Positions 62,529 to 64,000 of a stretch of 64,000 nt of DNA are shown piece after piece. The notes beneath the pieces were generated by a model that was given only the letters and a program-made list of their open reading frames with translations, made no database searches and was not told the origin of the DNA. The stretch is from SZAS-18 sp038322235 (lineage in GTDB: Bacteria; Verrucomicrobiota; Verrucomicrobiia; Chthoniobacterales; SZAS-18). The stretch covers positions 186,001 to 250,000 of the forward strand of contig JBBQFQ010000001.1 of assembly GCA_038322235.1 (NCBI GenBank), given 5' to 3'. Every line of letters begins with the position of its first letter. The first letter of the stretch is position 1. Position numbers and translations under genes: made by a program.

Positions 62529-62816
62529 ATGTCTGCCGAACCCACCGTCGTCGCCCTCAGTGGGGAAATCGACCTGCACCAATCCCCACAGGTGCTGGCG
62601 AGGCTCGACCCGCTGATCAAGGGGCGCTCCCCCGCGATCCGGGTGGATCTCAGCGGGGTGAGCTACATGGACAGTTCGGGGATCGCGACGATGATCGATG
62701 CGATGCAGCGCACGGAAGCCTACGGCGGCAAGTTCACGCTCTGCGGCATCCGGCCCACGGTGTTGAAGGTCTTCAACATCGCCCGGCTCGATCAGGTGTT
62801 TGAGATCGTGCCGTAG
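62529..62816 (+). CDS. STAS-domain anti-sigma factor antagonist-like protein
   Basis: The 95-residue protein is a stand-alone STAS domain: VVALSGEIDLHQSPQVLARL, the phosphorylatable Ser49 in SYMDSSGIATMIDAM, and TLCGIRPTVLKVFNIARLDQVF. Such proteins bind anti-sigma kinases when unphosphorylated. No RsbW-type kinase or PP2C phosphatase gene is adjacent, so its partner is elsewhere. The ATG at 62529 fits the family start. Confidence 0.9.
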   Translation: MSAEPTVVALSGEIDLHQSPQVLARLDPLIKGRSPAIRVDLSGVSYMDSSGIATMIDAMQRTEAYGGKFTLCGIRPTVLKVFNIARLDQVFEIVP

Positions 62817-62843
62817 CGGCCGGCCCGGGAATTTCGAACGGGG

Positions 62844-64000
62844 TCACGCGCCGTGCTCGGCGCGCAGCCAGACGAGCGCGGCTTCGCGATCCGGGAACGT
62901 CCCTTCCAGCTGGCGATTTTGCGCGGCCTCGAGGATTTCCTTGAACGCCGGACCCGGCTTGAGCCCGAGCGCGATCAAATCGGTCCCGGTGACGAACGGC
63001 TTCGGGATGAGCGGCTCATGGGCGAACTCCTGGCGCTTCGTGAGGAGGAATTCCCAGTTGTCCACCATGGCGTGACTGCCGAGGCAGTCGGCGCGGTGCA
63101 AGGTGAGTTCGTCGTCGATCCAGGGCCGGGCGAGGAAGCGCTTGAGTTTCGCGACACGCATGCGCTGCACATCTTTGAAGGCCATGTGGTTTCGCACTAG
63201 TTCCACCGTGGATTCGATCTCATCGTTTGAGAACCGCAGCCGGCGCATCACCCGCTCCGTCATCTCGGCCCCGACGTGCTCATGTCCGTTGAAGCGGATG
63301 CGTCCGCCGTCGGCCTGATCGATCCGCATGGTGGGCGGCTTTCCGATATCGTGCAGAAGCGTCCCGAACGCGAGCGGGACGGAGACAGGCTCGGTGGGCA
63401 GCATGGAGAGTACCAGCCGCGTGTGGACGAACACGTCGCCCTCCGGATGAAACTGGGGAGGCTGATCGACCCCCTTGAGCGCCTCGAGCTCAGGCAGGAC
63501 TTCGCGCATCAGGCCGCTCGTATCGAGCAAATCCCACCCCGCCAGGCGGGTGGACGCGGTAAAGATCTTCACCAATTCGTCGCGGATGCGTTCCGGGCTG
63601 ACGGCGTGAATGTGGGGGGCCGCGTCCGTGAGGGCCTGCCACGTCGCCGGATCAATCCCAAACCCGAGGCTCGAGCCGAGTCGGACGGCGCGGAGCATCC
63701 GAAGGCGGTCCTCGGCGAAGCGCGCGGCAGGATCGCCGATCGCGCGGAGGACGCGACGGTCCAGATCGGCCTGCCCGCCGACATAATCGATGATCTCGCC
63801 AGCGCCGCCGCCGGCGAGCGGATCGTAGAACATGCCGTTGACCGTGAAATCGCGGCGTTCGGCGTCCTCCCGAGCCGTGGTGAAACGGACGTTTTCCGGC
63901 CGGCGGCCGTCAATGTAGACACCGTCCGCCCGAAAGCTGGCGACTTCGAACGTGTGTCCCGCGTCGATCACCATGATCACGCCAAAATGCGCGCCCACGG
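62844..64000 (-). CDS. cca: CCA tRNA nucleotidyltransferase, 5' truncated by the window
   Basis: The visible 385 residues contain the polymerase-beta-type head end (DGRRPENVRF, RRDFTVNGMFYDP), the neck domain (DRLRMLRAVRLGSSLGFGID) and an HD domain near 210-330 (GTLLHDIGKPPTMRI, FNGHEHVGAEM). It adds or repairs the tRNA 3' CCA. The N-terminal GSxxR-type motif lies beyond base 64000, so the frame is open at the edge. It is convergent with the STAS gene, 27 bp apart. Confidence 0.93.
   Translation of the reverse strand, partial: VGAHFGVIMVIDAGHTFEVASFRADGVYIDGRRPENVRFTTAREDAERRDFTVNGMFYDPLAGGGAGEIIDYVGGQADLDRRVLRAIGDPAARFAEDRLRMLRAVRLGSSLGFGIDPATWQALTDAAPHIHAVSPERIRDELVKIFTASTRLAGWDLLDTSGLMREVLPELEALKGVDQPPQFHPEGDVFVHTRLVLSMLPTEPVSVPLAFGTLLHDIGKPPTMRIDQADGGRIRFNGHEHVGAEMTERVMRRLRFSNDEIESTVELVRNHMAFKDVQRMRVAKLKRFLARPWIDDELTLHRADCLGSHAMVDNWEFLLTKRQEFAHEPLIPKPFVTGTDLIALGLKPGPAFKEILEAAQNRQLEGTFPDREAALVWLRAEHGA

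Overview
The window is GC-rich, gene-dense bacterial chromosome that most resembles a free-living Verrucomicrobiota (Opitutales or Chthoniobacterales type). This rests on the mix of gene families (a DUF5069 protein, HemQ, a stand-alone alpha-2-macroglobulin, a vanadium haloperoxidase, an HTH-receiver regulator fusion), the scarcity of clear Shine-Dalgarno sequences, and intergenic 21- and 22-bp tandem arrays. It is an inference; no rRNA is present. One tRNA (Gly, CCC) is present and no insertion sequence or phage was recognised.

Layout. 1-1.7 kb is a scar-like stretch: the 5' end of a methyltransferase, a small ORF, a YD-repeat remnant, a 13-unit 21-bp array and two copies of a dispersed repeat. 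1.7-13.1 kb holds transaldolase, an HTH-receiver regulator, ureidoglycine aminohydrolase (allE) divergent from a radical SAM protein, an M29 aminopeptidase, an unusual alpha/beta hydrolase fusion, a vanadium haloperoxidase and a membrane glycosyltransferase. 13.2-18.1 kb is xseB, dxs and mutS.

18.2-31.5 kb is the highlight: a compact C2-sulfonate catabolic island. Reading pta-iclR on the minus strand and xsc-MFS(SauU-like)-sauS-sauT on the plus strand, then a divergent pair MFS(IseU-like) / GMC dehydrogenase(IseJ-like) followed by a YeiH-type exporter and a lone TRAP binding protein, the genes predict: sulfoacetate taken up and activated to sulfoacetyl-CoA (SauT), reduced to sulfoacetaldehyde (SauS); isethionate oxidised to the same sulfoacetaldehyde (GMC enzyme); sulfoacetaldehyde cleaved by Xsc to sulfite and acetyl phosphate; acetyl phosphate turned into acetyl-CoA by Pta; sulfite or sulfate exported by the YeiH-like protein. 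A ~36-nt motif is shared by the iclR-xsc intergenic region and the iseU-iseJ-like intergenic region, which suggests one IclR protein controls both arms.

31.5-36.9 kb has a decayed FAD monooxygenase and a complete five-gene LIV-type ABC importer. 36.9-46.4 kb has an LprI-like protein, glmS, a secreted protein and a 2063-residue alpha-2-macroglobulin. 46.5-49.8 kb has small membrane and Sel1-repeat proteins, a 22-bp tandem array, and two frameshifted genes (CPBP-type membrane protease, Doc-type toxin).

49.8-53.3 kb is a tight urate-degradation operon (uraD-hiuH-allC-allB) that complements the distant allE; no uricase is in the window. 53.4-64 kb holds DUF5069, hemQ, a Deg-type protease, tRNA-Gly, a proline/alanine-rich protein coupled to a CheX-like protein, a HAD phosphatase, a RelE/ParE-like protein, alr, tsaB, a STAS-domain protein and the truncated CCA-adding enzyme gene at the right edge.
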